Shown piece by piece: positions 18,851 to 28,257 of a stretch of 64,000 nucleotides of DNA (positions within the stretch are counted from its first letter, which is position 1; every line of letters begins with the position of its first letter). Source of the DNA: an uncultured Helicobacteraceae bacterium (GTDB lineage: Bacteria > Campylobacterota > Campylobacteria > Campylobacterales > Helicobacteraceae); the NCBI GenBank assembly GCA_944323885.1, contig CALUUD010000001.1:620001-684000 (forward strand). The letters run 5' to 3'. Under the pieces are notes generated by a model that worked only from the letters and a program-made list of their open reading frames with translations, did not search any database and was not told the origin of the DNA. The translations under genes and the position numbers were made by a program.

Positions 18851-19834
18851 TTGGATAATATAAATACAAGTATCAAAGAAGCTGTAGTTCTTTTAAATAT
18901 GGGTGGCCCAAATAACTTGTTTGAGGTTGAGACTTTTTTAAAAAACATGTTCAATGATCCGCTTATTTTGACTATTAAAAATTCTTTTATGAGAAAGTTT
19001 GTTGCAAATATGATAATCAATTCTAGATTGGAAAAAGCACAAAGTAATTATAAGCATATCGGTTCTAAATCACCATTAGTTGAGCTTACATTTAATTTAA
19101 CAAAAGTATTGCAAGAGCTTGATCCAACTAGATTTTATACCTATGCTATGAGATATACCCCACCATATAGTGATTTGGTAATTAAAGAGTTGATGGAGAA
19201 AAATATTTCAAAAATTACTCTTTTTTCTATGTATCCTCATTATTCAAACACAACCACATTGTCTTCTGTTAGAGAGTTTATGCGCTGCGTAAAAGAATTG
19301 GATTATAAAGCAGATATTAGTATTGTTGAAAATTATCCAACTAACAATGGCTTTATTCAATCTTGCATAGAACGAATAAAAGAACATAATATCGATTATA
19401 GTGATTATGTATTACTTTTATCAGCACACTCTATTCCAAAGCAGATGGTGGATTCTGGTGATCCTTATAAAGATGAGATAGAAAAGAGTGCTAATTCCCT
19501 AAAAGATGAATTATTAAAGCAGGGTATAAATTTTAAAGAAATTGTGGTTTGCTACCAATCAAAAATAGGACCAATAAAGTGGCTTGAGCCATATACAGTT
19601 GATGTTATAAAGAAATATAGAAATTGTAATATTATGATTTATCCTCTTGCTTTTAGTATAGATAACTCAGAGACATGTTATGAACTTGATATTGAAAATA
19701 GAGAAATGGCAAATAAACTTGATGTTAAAAACTATATAGTTTGTAAATGTCCAAATGATTCTATAACTTTTGCTAATGCTATTATTGATCTAGTTAATTC
19801 GAAAGGAAAAAGTATAAATGATGCAAAGGTGTAG
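18851..19834 (+). CDS. hemH: Ferrochelatase (iron/coproporphyrin insertion enzyme)
   Basis: This 327-residue protein opens with the ferrochelatase sequence AVVLLNMGGP (13-22). The active-site His region is LSAHSIPKQMVDSGDPY near 193-209, followed by VCYQSKIGPIKWLEPYT. In the usual second motif (DHxETxxELD) the His is replaced by Asn: IDNSETCYELD near 275-285. The enzyme inserts Fe2+ into the porphyrin to finish heme. The start is TTG behind AAAGG, and a TACAAT at 18822-18827 is a possible -10. It overlaps the thioredoxin-like lipoprotein gene by 17 bases, placing heme synthesis and cytochrome c maturation in one transcript. Confidence 0.94.
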   Translation: MDNINTSIKEAVVLLNMGGPNNLFEVETFLKNMFNDPLILTIKNSFMRKFVANMIINSRLEKAQSNYKHIGSKSPLVELTFNLTKVLQELDPTRFYTYAMRYTPPYSDLVIKELMEKNISKITLFSMYPHYSNTTTLSSVREFMRCVKELDYKADISIVENYPTNNGFIQSCIERIKEHNIDYSDYVLLLSAHSIPKQMVDSGDPYKDEIEKSANSLKDELLKQGINFKEIVVCYQSKIGPIKWLEPYTVDVIKKYRNCNIMIYPLAFSIDNSETCYELDIENREMANKLDVKNYIVCKCPNDSITFANAIIDLVNSKGKSINDAKV

Positions 19835-20396
19835 TATATTTTCCATATTATTTTTTGGTTTATTGTTAACATCTTGTAGTGATCATAAAATAGATTCTAA
19901 TATAATATCTAGTGGTTCTACTATGGATACTAAAGCTAGAGAAATAGAAAGAAATTTAGATAAAGAGAGTTATGTAGATATCGCAGATATCTTTTTGGAT
20001 ACAAATGAAATTAGTTTTGATAAAAATATCTTAATTATCTTTGGTAAAAATAATTGCCAATATTGTGATATGCTAAAAGAAATGATCAAGGAAGATGAGG
20101 ATTTAAAAAAAATTATTAAAGATAATTTTAATCCATATTATATAAACATTAGTTATTTAAAGATTCATTCAATGAATTTTAATGATAGGCAAACCAAAAT
20201 AGAAACCAACTCTTTAGCTTCGCTATTTAGTGTTAATTTTACTCCATCGGTCGTATTTATGGGACGAGATGGTAATGTTAGATACATATTTCCAGGCTTT
20301 ACGCCAAAATTCAAAGATTTGGTGCTAGAAGTTGTCAAAAAAGATGGTGCTATGGGAGAATATGAGGATTTAAATAATAAAATACGCAATATATGA
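19818..20396 (+). CDS. Thioredoxin-fold lipoprotein, likely cytochrome c maturation redox partner
   Basis: This 192-residue protein has a lipoprotein signal with lipobox LLTSC at about 15-19. A mature thioredoxin-like domain has CQYC near 75-78 and a cis-Pro region FTPSVVFMG near 136. It resembles SoxW/TlpA-type periplasmic thioredoxins. It lies between hemH (overlap 17 bases) and ccsBA (gap 9 bases). System II cytochrome c synthesis needs a reductant for apocytochrome CXXCH cysteines, so a CcsX/ResA-like role is the simplest reading. This role is inferred from position and motif only. Confidence 0.85.
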   Translation: MMQRCSIFSILFFGLLLTSCSDHKIDSNIISSGSTMDTKAREIERNLDKESYVDIADIFLDTNEISFDKNILIIFGKNNCQYCDMLKEMIKEDEDLKKIIKDNFNPYYINISYLKIHSMNFNDRQTKIETNSLASLFSVNFTPSVVFMGRDGNVRYIFPGFTPKFKDLVLEVVKKDGAMGEYEDLNNKIRNI

Positions 20397-20405
20397 AGGT
20401 TATGA

Positions 20406-23141
20406 ATGAAACTATTTACTAATTTATTTGCTTCTTTGTATGCTGCAATATCACTTATGGCTATTTATGCTATTTTGATTGCTATTGCGACATTTATAGA
20501 AAATGATTTTGGCACAAATGCTGCAAGAGCACTTATTTATGATACTTGGTTTTTTAATTTTTTACATTTGTGGCTTTTAATATGTTTACTTGGTGTTATT
20601 TGGAGATATAAATTATTGCAACAGAAAAAGTATGCATCTTTTATACTTCATATTTCATTTGTGATTATCATAATTGGAGCTGGAATTACTAGATTTTTTG
20701 GACATGAAGGACTTATGCATATTAGAGAGGGTGAAAGTTCATCTTCTTATATTAGCAATGATAATTATTTGAATATTATTGTATTAGATGGCGGTAACAA
20801 ATATAACATTAATATTCCAACAAGTATTAGTTTTGCATCATCAAAAAAATTAGATGAAAAAATTATATTTGGTGATAATAGTTTTGAAATAAAATCAAAC
20901 AGTATTATAAAAATGAATAATAATAAAGCTGATGCTACATCTATACTTAAAGGCTCTATTTTGTATAAAAATATGGAATATCCTGTTGTATTGGTTGGTG
21001 GTAGTCAAAATGCACAAGATTCTGTTATAGATTTAGATGGTATTAAGGTTCTTATTAATTGGGGTCCAAAAATGATTGATTTGCCATTTTCTATTAAACT
21101 TGATGATTTTATTTTAGAGAGATATCCAGGATCGATGTCACCATCTTCTTACGAGGCAAAAGTTGTATTACTAGATGAAAAAAATAATATTGAAATGCCA
21201 TATCATATTTATATGAACAATACACTTGATTATGGAGGCTATAGATTTTTTCAAGCACATTATGATGAAGATGAATTAGGCACTATTTTAAGTGTTAATA
21301 ATGATCCAGGTAAGTTACCTACATATATAGGCTACTTTTTATTGATTGTTGGATCATTTTGGATTATTTTTTCAAAAAATGGAAGATTTAAAAAGCTTAG
21401 TAAGTTTTTACAATCTCAAAGTATTTATTCTATTGCTTTGATTATTTTATTAGCGCTTAATATTCCTTTAGTAGCAGAAGAAATAAATAATGATGAAATA
21501 ATAGAGCGTTTAACAAAACTTCGTGAGAACTCAAATGAACATGCAGAGGCATTTGGCAAGATTCAAGTTCAAGACTACCAAGGTAGAATAAAACCCATGG
21601 ATACTTTAGCGAGTGAATTAGTGCATAAAATTACAAAGAATGATAAATTTTTGAATTTATCCAATATGCAAGTAGTTCTTGGTATGCTTATTTTTCCATC
21701 TGATTGGCAGAATATTAAGATGATTAAAATATCCACACCGAAATTAAAGGATATTATTGGTGTTAGCAAAGATAGTGATTATATTTCTTTTAAAGATTTA
21801 TTAAATGAAGATGGTACATATAAGATTACTAATTATGTTGAGGAAGCTAATAGAAAAAAACCTGCTGAAAGAGGTACGTTTGATAAAGATTTATTAAATG
21901 TTGATGAGAGATATAATATAGCATTTGGAATATTTTCTGGTCAATTTATAAAAATATTTCCTATGCCAAATCATGGAAAGGTATGGCTTTCACCAATTGA
22001 TATTATTACTTTTAGTGATAGTGATACTTCAGATAATATTCGTATGATGCTAATGTCTTATTTTGATGGTTTTAAAAAAGGCATAGATAGTAATGATTGG
22101 GCTGATGCTTCTAAATCATTGCAAGATATATTACATTATCAACAAACTTATACAGATCAATCAATATATCTTGATGATAACAAGTTAAATGCTGAAATTT
22201 TATTAAATAAGATTAACTTGTTTAAACAGCTTACATTGCCTTATATTATTGTTAGTATTTTAATTTTTATTGTTATTTTTGTATGTATTTTTAAACCAAA
22301 TAGTAGACTTATAAAGATTCTTAGGATTTTTTATTACATAAGTCTTGCTATATTGCTTTTGCATTTATTTGCATTATTATTAAGATGGTATGTAGCAGGT
22401 CACGCACCTTGGAGTAATGCTTATGAATCAATGCTTTATATTGCATTTGTTTCTGCGGCATCTGGTATTTTATTCTTTAGAAAATCATATTTAGCTATTT
22501 CAGCATCATTGTTTCTTGCTGGAATGTCTCTTATGGTAGCTAATATTGGATTTATGGATCCACAAATTGGAAATTTAGTCCCTGTGTTGAAATCATATTG
22601 GTTAAATATACATGTATCTGTTATAACTGCTAGTTATGGATTTTTAGGGTTATGTTTCATACTTGGTATTATTGCTCTTGTTCTTATGATTTTTAGAAAA
22701 TTTAGAACTGATAAGATAGATTCCACCATCAATTCAATTACTGTGATTAATGAGATGTCTATGATACTTGGATTACTATTACTCTGTGTTGGAAATTTTC
22801 TTGGTGGAATATGGGCAAATGAATCTTGGGGAAGATATTGGGGATGGGATGCAAAAGAGACTTGGGCATTGGTATCTATAGGTGTTTATGCAATTATTTT
22901 ACATCTAAGGTTTATTGTAAAAGAAAATTTGCAATATATTTTCTCTAGTGCTAGTGTTGTAGGATTTTTTAGTATATTAATGACTTACTATGGTGTTAAT
23001 TATTATTTATCCGGTCTTCATTCATACGCTTCAGGTGATCCGATGCCTATACCTAAATTTTTATATTTTATGATTGTAGGTATTATTTTATTAATTGCAG
23101 GATCATTTTTTACAAGAAAAATGGAAAAAATAAAATTATAA
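20406..23141 (+). CDS. ccsBA: Fused cytochrome c synthase CcsBA (system II)
   Basis: This 911-residue membrane protein fuses ResB/CcsB (about 1-340) to CcsA (about 600-911). The ResB half has N-terminal helices, then a large periplasmic region. The CcsA half carries the heme-handling WWD-type motif in segments WANESWGRYWGWDAKETWAL near 805-824, plus conserved His residues such as HAPWSNAYESM near 665. It exports heme and attaches it to periplasmic apocytochromes c. The fusion is the usual arrangement in Helicobacter and Campylobacter. It follows the thioredoxin lipoprotein closely. Confidence 0.95.
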   Translation: MKLFTNLFASLYAAISLMAIYAILIAIATFIENDFGTNAARALIYDTWFFNFLHLWLLICLLGVIWRYKLLQQKKYASFILHISFVIIIIGAGITRFFGHEGLMHIREGESSSSYISNDNYLNIIVLDGGNKYNINIPTSISFASSKKLDEKIIFGDNSFEIKSNSIIKMNNNKADATSILKGSILYKNMEYPVVLVGGSQNAQDSVIDLDGIKVLINWGPKMIDLPFSIKLDDFILERYPGSMSPSSYEAKVVLLDEKNNIEMPYHIYMNNTLDYGGYRFFQAHYDEDELGTILSVNNDPGKLPTYIGYFLLIVGSFWIIFSKNGRFKKLSKFLQSQSIYSIALIILLALNIPLVAEEINNDEIIERLTKLRENSNEHAEAFGKIQVQDYQGRIKPMDTLASELVHKITKNDKFLNLSNMQVVLGMLIFPSDWQNIKMIKISTPKLKDIIGVSKDSDYISFKDLLNEDGTYKITNYVEEANRKKPAERGTFDKDLLNVDERYNIAFGIFSGQFIKIFPMPNHGKVWLSPIDIITFSDSDTSDNIRMMLMSYFDGFKKGIDSNDWADASKSLQDILHYQQTYTDQSIYLDDNKLNAEILLNKINLFKQLTLPYIIVSILIFIVIFVCIFKPNSRLIKILRIFYYISLAILLLHLFALLLRWYVAGHAPWSNAYESMLYIAFVSAASGILFFRKSYLAISASLFLAGMSLMVANIGFMDPQIGNLVPVLKSYWLNIHVSVITASYGFLGLCFILGIIALVLMIFRKFRTDKIDSTINSITVINEMSMILGLLLLCVGNFLGGIWANESWGRYWGWDAKETWALVSIGVYAIILHLRFIVKENLQYIFSSASVVGFFSILMTYYGVNYYLSGLHSYASGDPMPIPKFLYFMIVGIILLIAGSFFTRKMEKIKL

Positions 23142-23154
23142 AAAGAGAGTTTTT

Positions 23155-25203
23155 ATGTTTAAAAAGTTTTTGTTAATTTTACTTAGTTTGGTTATTATTG
23201 TTGTAGTTACATTGTCTGTGCTTTTATTTACTCCATTTGGTAACAATATATTAAAACCACAGATTCAAAAACAAATTGATAAATATTCGCCAATACCACT
23301 AACTTTAGATATATTTTCCATTAGATTAGGTAGTTTTAATATTGTATTAAATTCATATGATAATATAAATATTGCTTCAAATGGAACTTTTTCATTAATA
23401 AGTCAAAATATTGATATAGCACTAAACATATTACTTAAGAACCCTCTAGTTGATGGTTCGACAAATACTTTGCCAAAACAATTTCTTATAGAAAATGTTA
23501 TTAAAGGTAAAATTACAGATTTTGAAATACATACTATAAGTAATTCTTTAGATGGTGATTTTAGAATTGATACAAATGTAATTAACTTTAAGCCATTAAA
23601 GATAATTGCTAATATAAAAAATATACAATTAGAGGCTATTCTTGCTTTATTAGATAAGAAACCTTATGCAAAAGGTAAAATTGATATTATTGCAAATATT
23701 ATTGGGAATAATGATATGAAATTCAATGGCCAAGCTTTGCTTAAAATTAATAGTGGCGAGATTGTGCCTAAGCTTGTAAAAGATGATTTTGGTATAACAA
23801 TACCAAATACTTCGTTTATAGTAAATTTAGCAGCAAATTTTGATGGTGCAAATATATTGCATAAATTAGAGTTGTTATCAAATGTAGGTAATGTATATTC
23901 AGATGGTAGTACTGCAATTGAAACATTAAATACAAATTCTACTTATGCCATCAATATTAATAATTTGTCTCCACTTACGCCAATTATTGGTATGCCATTG
24001 AGAGGTGAGTTTCAAACAAATGGTAAAGTTGTTGGTGGATCAAAGTGGATGAATTTTGATGGTAAAAGTAATATTGCAGATAGTGATACTATATATTCTA
24101 TTTCATTAGAGCAATATGCAAATCCAAAAGATGTTATTCTAAAAGTTAAGAATCTAAAAATTGAAAAGTTGCTTTATATGCTTGTTCAACCAATTTATGT
24201 TGATGGGATGTTGAATGTTAATACTAACTTAAGCAATATTATTAATGGAGTTAGTGGTAGCTATTCTCATAATATAATTGGTGAAATACAAAGTAAAACA
24301 ATAAAAGATGAATTTAATGTAAATATTTCCAATATGGAATATACTCATAATGTCAGTGCAGAATTTGTGAAAGGTAGTGGTAATTTAAATGCTGATATCT
24401 CTACATCTGCTGCAAGTCTGGTAATAAAAAATGCATTAGTTAATATTGATTCTTTAGGTGTAAATGCTCCATATACCCTTAATGTAAAGGATTTTAAAAA
24501 GCTTGCATTTATAACAGGTAAAGAATTAAAGGGTAGTCTAATTGCAAATGGTGATGTTGTATGGACCCCATCATCTCTTCGTGGAAGTTTACATAGTGAT
24601 ATGTTTGGTGGTAATCTTGATGTATCTATTAATAACCATTTAGTTAATGCTACTATAAAAAATATGAATTCACTTGGTGTATTAGATATGTTGCAATATC
24701 CAACGATATTTGATTCTATAATTAATGGTGATTTTAAGTATGATAGGCAAACACAGATAGGTAATATAGGACTTATTATGTCTAAGGGAACATTTAGTAG
24801 TAATAGTAAGTTAATATCAATATTAGAAAAGGCGTTAAAATTTAATGCAACAAAAGAGATTTATAACAATATTACAATTGATGGTGGTATTAACAAGAGG
24901 CTTATAACGGCAAACTTAAATATGCTTAGTGATAATACAAGTATCATAGCACATAATGCAACTTTAAATTTAGATAATGATAATATTAGGGCTAATTTAG
25001 CTATTAAGGTAAAAGAATATGAGTTACCAGGATTATTAAGCGGTACTGCTACGAATCCTAATTTAAAAATCGATACTAGTAAATTGGGTAAGATTATTAT
25101 TGATGAGGTAAAAAATAATCCAAAAGTGCAAGAAAATATACAGAAATTAGAAGATAAAGCTAAAGATATGATTAATAAAGGATTTGGTAATTTATTTAAA
25201 TAA
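23155..25203 (+). CDS. AsmA-like inner-membrane-anchored periplasmic protein
   Basis: This 682-residue protein has one N-terminal membrane anchor (about 5-27), then a long periplasmic region of repeated beta-strand segments. It begins TPFGNNILKPQIQKQIDKYS, typical of AsmA/TamB/YdbH-like proteins, where the anchor is followed by a short helix and a beta-groove. Such proteins are thought to bridge the envelope and carry phospholipids outward. It follows ccsBA by 13 bases and precedes rsmH by two. Assignment to the superfamily is by architecture, not a specific motif. Confidence 0.65.
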   Translation: MFKKFLLILLSLVIIVVVTLSVLLFTPFGNNILKPQIQKQIDKYSPIPLTLDIFSIRLGSFNIVLNSYDNINIASNGTFSLISQNIDIALNILLKNPLVDGSTNTLPKQFLIENVIKGKITDFEIHTISNSLDGDFRIDTNVINFKPLKIIANIKNIQLEAILALLDKKPYAKGKIDIIANIIGNNDMKFNGQALLKINSGEIVPKLVKDDFGITIPNTSFIVNLAANFDGANILHKLELLSNVGNVYSDGSTAIETLNTNSTYAININNLSPLTPIIGMPLRGEFQTNGKVVGGSKWMNFDGKSNIADSDTIYSISLEQYANPKDVILKVKNLKIEKLLYMLVQPIYVDGMLNVNTNLSNIINGVSGSYSHNIIGEIQSKTIKDEFNVNISNMEYTHNVSAEFVKGSGNLNADISTSAASLVIKNALVNIDSLGVNAPYTLNVKDFKKLAFITGKELKGSLIANGDVVWTPSSLRGSLHSDMFGGNLDVSINNHLVNATIKNMNSLGVLDMLQYPTIFDSIINGDFKYDRQTQIGNIGLIMSKGTFSSNSKLISILEKALKFNATKEIYNNITIDGGINKRLITANLNMLSDNTSIIAHNATLNLDNDNIRANLAIKVKEYELPGLLSGTATNPNLKIDTSKLGKIIIDEVKNNPKVQENIQKLEDKAKDMINKGFGNLFK

Positions 25204-25205
25204 TA

Positions 25206-26120
25206 ATGAATGATTTTAAACATATATCAGTTTTATTGAATGAAGTGCTTGATTTCTTTAAAGATTCTAAGGGGACAATAGTAGATGCAACTCTAGGTCT
25301 TGGAGGACATTCTTTAGCTTTATTAGAGCAGAATAAAGATGTTGATATAATAGGTATTGATAAAGATGTAGAAGCAATCAATATTGCCAAAGATAGATTA
25401 AGTAAGTTTGAATCAAGAGTAAAAATTATTAATTCCAGTTTTTCTGATGGTATTAAACAAGTATTGCTTGAAAGAAATGTTGTAGGTATTTTAGCTGATA
25501 TTGGAATCTCATCTTATCAGGTTGATAATTTAGATCGTGGTTTTAGTTTTTATAGCGATAATCTTGATATGAGAATGGACAAACATTCGCTTCTAACAGC
25601 AAAAATGGTTGTTAACTCATATTCAAAGGAAGAATTACATAGAATATTTATAGAATATGGAGAAATAAAAAACCCTATTCCAATTACAAAAGCAATACTT
25701 GATTATCGTAAAAAATCTACAATTAATAGTGCTAAAGAATTAAGTTTTTTGATAGAGTCAAATTCTAAAATCAACTCAAAAATACATCCTGCTACATTAG
25801 TTTTTCAAGCTATACGAATAGAAGTGAATGATGAACTAGGTGAGCTTAGAAGATTTTTAAAAAATATAGAAAATTTAAATAATGTAAAAGTTGCTATAAT
25901 TTCGTTTCATTCACTTGAAGATAAAATTGTTAAAGAAGTATTTAAATATTGGTCAAGATCTTGTATCTGCAATTTTGATGTTATTAAGTGTGTATGTGGA
26001 AATAATCATAAAAAAGGTGATATTGTAAACAAGAAGCCAATTATTCCAAGTCAAAATGAGATTAATATTAATAAACGATCAAGAAGTGCAAAAATGAGGT
26101 GTTTTAAATTTTATGGATAA
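25206..26120 (+). CDS. rsmH: 16S rRNA (cytosine-1402-N4)-methyltransferase RsmH
   Basis: This 304-residue protein starts HISVLLNEVLDFF and has the SAM-binding motif DATLGLGGHS near 21-30. Other family elements are LADIGISSYQVD near 97, RGFSFYSDNLDMRMD near 109 and ISFHSLEDKIVKE near 236. It methylates C1402 in the ribosomal P site. It overlaps the following FtsL-like gene by eight bases, the classical start of a division gene cluster, although no further mur/fts genes follow here. Confidence 0.96.
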   Translation: MNDFKHISVLLNEVLDFFKDSKGTIVDATLGLGGHSLALLEQNKDVDIIGIDKDVEAINIAKDRLSKFESRVKIINSSFSDGIKQVLLERNVVGILADIGISSYQVDNLDRGFSFYSDNLDMRMDKHSLLTAKMVVNSYSKEELHRIFIEYGEIKNPIPITKAILDYRKKSTINSAKELSFLIESNSKINSKIHPATLVFQAIRIEVNDELGELRRFLKNIENLNNVKVAIISFHSLEDKIVKEVFKYWSRSCICNFDVIKCVCGNNHKKGDIVNKKPIIPSQNEININKRSRSAKMRCFKFYG

Positions 26121-26418
26121 AAATGAACAAGCAGAAGTTAGTATAGAAGAAAAGCAATTATTGCTTGATGAGATCAATTCTAACGATATTGGTATAGAGT
26201 TAGTGCATATTGTTTTTGCATATTGCTTTTTGTTGCTCTGTGTTATTTCTATTGCACCAAAGATATATATCGCAAGCAATATATATTATCTTAGTAAAGA
26301 TATAAATGACCTGCAATCAAGAAAAGAGGCTCTCAAGGCAGAGAATGCTGCGTTGCAACAGAAGTTAGAGAGTGTAAAGTTTAATTTTTTGACACTTGAG
26401 ATTGAAGAAATTAAATAA
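26113..26418 (+). CDS. FtsL-like small bitopic membrane protein
   Basis: This 101-residue protein has an acidic cytoplasmic N-terminus, one transmembrane helix (about 33-55), then a coiled-coil-like segment (LSKDINDLQSRKEALKAENA, about 62-81). This topology and its place directly after rsmH match FtsL, which joins FtsB and FtsQ in the divisome. FtsL proteins share little sequence, so the call depends on position and architecture. Confidence 0.6.
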   Translation: MDKNEQAEVSIEEKQLLLDEINSNDIGIELVHIVFAYCFLLLCVISIAPKIYIASNIYYLSKDINDLQSRKEALKAENAALQQKLESVKFNFLTLEIEEIK

Positions 26419-26441
26419 AACCTTAAATAAATTTTATTTAA
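26411..26441. terminator. Candidate bidirectional terminator, AT-only hairpin
   Basis: A perfect ten-base inverted repeat, TTAAATAAAA at 26411-26420 and TTTTATTTAA at 26432-26441, encloses an 11-base loop. It lies between the convergent ends of the FtsL-like gene and the outer-membrane protein gene. There is no GC base pair, so its strength as an intrinsic terminator is doubtful, but position and symmetry fit a two-way stop. Confidence 0.4.
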
Positions 26442-26446
26442 CTTGT

Positions 26447-27118
26447 TTAGAATTGTAAACCAACTTCTGCACCATAAGATTTATAGTTTTTTACTGGTGC
26501 GTTGTATGAGAAAAATAGTTGTCCAAATATATCTACTGCACCACCAATTGCATATCCAACTCCAGCATACACTTTTCCGCCTAGTAAGAAATTGTATTTA
26601 AATTTATCCTTAGAATCATCAAAAAATATTGCTTTTAAATTTAAACCATATCTTATTTTTAGGTTCTCAAGACCACTTTCATCTTCTCCCCAAAAACCAA
26701 ATGGTAAATATATATAGTTAATCGTATTTTTAATATTGCTTATACCCGTTGTTAAGCTTTGGTATCCAATACCTAAATATGCACTACCTAGGAGCATTCC
26801 AAGTTTTGCCATATCACTATCCATTCTGCTTCCAAATCTATATTCAGCTTCCCAATTTGTATATTTTGCTGCTATTTTATTTCCTGCAGCCTTTATATTA
26901 ACATCAGAAGTAAATGTGGCCCTTCCTAAAACTTCATGTGTAAAATTATCAGTAAAAAATATTGCTCTAAGCCCTCCATCTTGAATGGTTCCACTTAATT
27001 TATTTTGGTTATTTGGCATATCTACTGCTGCATATCCATATAGCGCCTCTAGACTAAAAGTTTTTGCAAATATGAATGATGAGAATATTAAAGTGGCTAC
27101 AATAATTTTTTTAAGCAT
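26447..27118 (-). CDS. Outer-membrane beta-barrel protein, Helicobacter-type
   Basis: This 223-residue protein has a clean signal peptide (cleavage after about residue 18, FIFAKTFSLEAL). The rest shows alternating strands rich in Gly, Tyr and Phe and ends SYGAEVGLQF, with the C-terminal Phe recognised by the Bam machinery. An 8-10-stranded barrel is likely. It resembles small outer-membrane proteins of Helicobacter and Campylobacter in general features, but I cannot name a subgroup. It is monocistronic and convergent with the FtsL-like gene; a TATACT on the minus strand at 27193-27188 may be its -10 element. Confidence 0.75.
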   Translation of the reverse strand: MLKKIIVATLIFSSFIFAKTFSLEALYGYAAVDMPNNQNKLSGTIQDGGLRAIFFTDNFTHEVLGRATFTSDVNIKAAGNKIAAKYTNWEAEYRFGSRMDSDMAKLGMLLGSAYLGIGYQSLTTGISNIKNTINYIYLPFGFWGEDESGLENLKIRYGLNLKAIFFDDSKDKFKYNFLLGGKVYAGVGYAIGGAVDIFGQLFFSYNAPVKNYKSYGAEVGLQF

Positions 27119-27187
27119 ATTAAAAACCTTTATTTTCTAAATTCAATTGTATCGCGTAATTCTATCATAAAGTTGTTCTTATTAAAT

Positions 27188-27195
27188 AGTATAAT
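27188..27195. promoter_or_regulatory. Overlapping divergent -10 elements
   Basis: Plus-strand TATAAT at 27190-27195 would serve the DUF2400 gene starting at 27238. Minus-strand TATACT at 27193-27188 would serve the outer-membrane protein gene starting at 27118. The two elements overlap, so polymerase could occupy only one at a time. There is no clear -35 box, which is normal for this group. Confidence 0.45.
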
Positions 27196-27237
27196 CACTA
27201 AATAATTATTATACATAGAAGTTTTAGAGCCAATAAA

Positions 27238-27987
27238 ATGAATAATTTGAAACAGTTGTTAGATAAGCATTATGAAATTAGAAATACAACATTTGAGTTA
27301 AGTTTAGATAAACCAGATCCTCTTTTTGCTGTAAAGCAATATCTTGATTCTAAATATATAAATGAAATTGCTGTTATTTGTGCACTTTTGTCTTATGGTA
27401 ATGCAAAACAAATTTTAAAGACATTACTGTCAATAGATTTTAACATTATTGATAATAGAGAAGCTATTTTAAATACTATATTCCCTTTATATAGATTTCA
27501 AAGTAGAGAAGATATAAAAAATATTTTTTTGTGTATGTATGATATTATCAATCATGGTGGAATAAAGGATGTTTTTGTTAATGCTTATAATAAAAATCAT
27601 GATGTAGTTTTTGGCATTAATGCTATGATAGATTCTCTTAGAAGTAGAGTAGAGCTTACAAGTGGGCTTGATTTTTTAATAGGTAGAAAAAGTATAAAAA
27701 CTTCTTCTTCCCCATTAAAGCGATGGAATATGTTTCTTAGATGGATTGTAAGAAAAGATAATATTGATATTGGCTTATGGAGTGATAAAGTAAGCCCAAA
27801 ACATCTTATTTTACCTCTTGATACCCACACATTTAGATTATCTAAAAAGCTTGGTTTATTAACTAGGAGGAGTTATGATTTGCAATCAGCATTAGATATT
27901 ACGGATAGTTTGCGTAAATTTAATAAAGATGATCCAATAAAATATGATTTTGCATTGTATAGACTAGGTCAAGAAAAGTTGCTCTAA
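27238..27987 (+). CDS. TIGR02757/DUF2400 family protein
   Basis: This 249-residue protein shows family features: KPDPLFAVKQYLD near 24, EIAVICALLSYGNAKQI near 41, SPLKRWNMFLRWIVRKD near 158 and LPLDTHTFRLSKKLGL near 194. The repeating helical pattern and invariant Asp-Thr-His resemble HhH-type DNA-repair folds, but the family has no established function that I know of. It is preceded by a TATAAT box and is convergent with flhX, three bases apart. Confidence 0.88.
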   Translation: MNNLKQLLDKHYEIRNTTFELSLDKPDPLFAVKQYLDSKYINEIAVICALLSYGNAKQILKTLLSIDFNIIDNREAILNTIFPLYRFQSREDIKNIFLCMYDIINHGGIKDVFVNAYNKNHDVVFGINAMIDSLRSRVELTSGLDFLIGRKSIKTSSSPLKRWNMFLRWIVRKDNIDIGLWSDKVSPKHLILPLDTHTFRLSKKLGLLTRRSYDLQSALDITDSLRKFNKDDPIKYDFALYRLGQEKLL

Positions 27988-27990
27988 TTT

Positions 27991-28257
27991 TTACTTACTT
28001 AATTGTGCATTATTTTCTATATCATTTAGCCATAATAATATTTTTGCTACACATAGATAAGATTCTGTGCTTAGTATATCATCTATATTTAGACTAATAA
28101 TAGAATCTACTATTTCTTTATTTTGAAATATTGGAATATTGTATTCTTTTGCTTTTTGAATGATTTCAAATGCTATCTTATCTTTTCCGCTTGCTGCAAT
28201 TTTGAATGTGCTTGTATTATCTCCATATGCTAATGCTACAGCTTTTTTAATATCCAT
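27991..28257 (-). CDS. flhX: FlhX, FlhB C-terminal-domain paralogue
   Basis: The 88-residue protein from ATG at 28257 consists only of the FlhB/YscU cytoplasmic C-terminal domain. It shows KAVALAYGDNTSTFKIAASGK, then IPIFQNKEIVDS, matching the region after the FlhB NPTH autocleavage site. There are no membrane helices. In Campylobacterota such stand-alone copies can partly replace the cleaved FlhB domain in flagellar export. An upstream start at 28293 would add 12 residues inside ribE; the internal ATG overlaps the ribE stop as TGATG, which favours coupled translation from there. Confidence 0.87.
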   Translation of the reverse strand: MDIKKAVALAYGDNTSTFKIAASGKDKIAFEIIQKAKEYNIPIFQNKEIVDSIISLNIDDILSTESYLCVAKILLWLNDIENNAQLSK

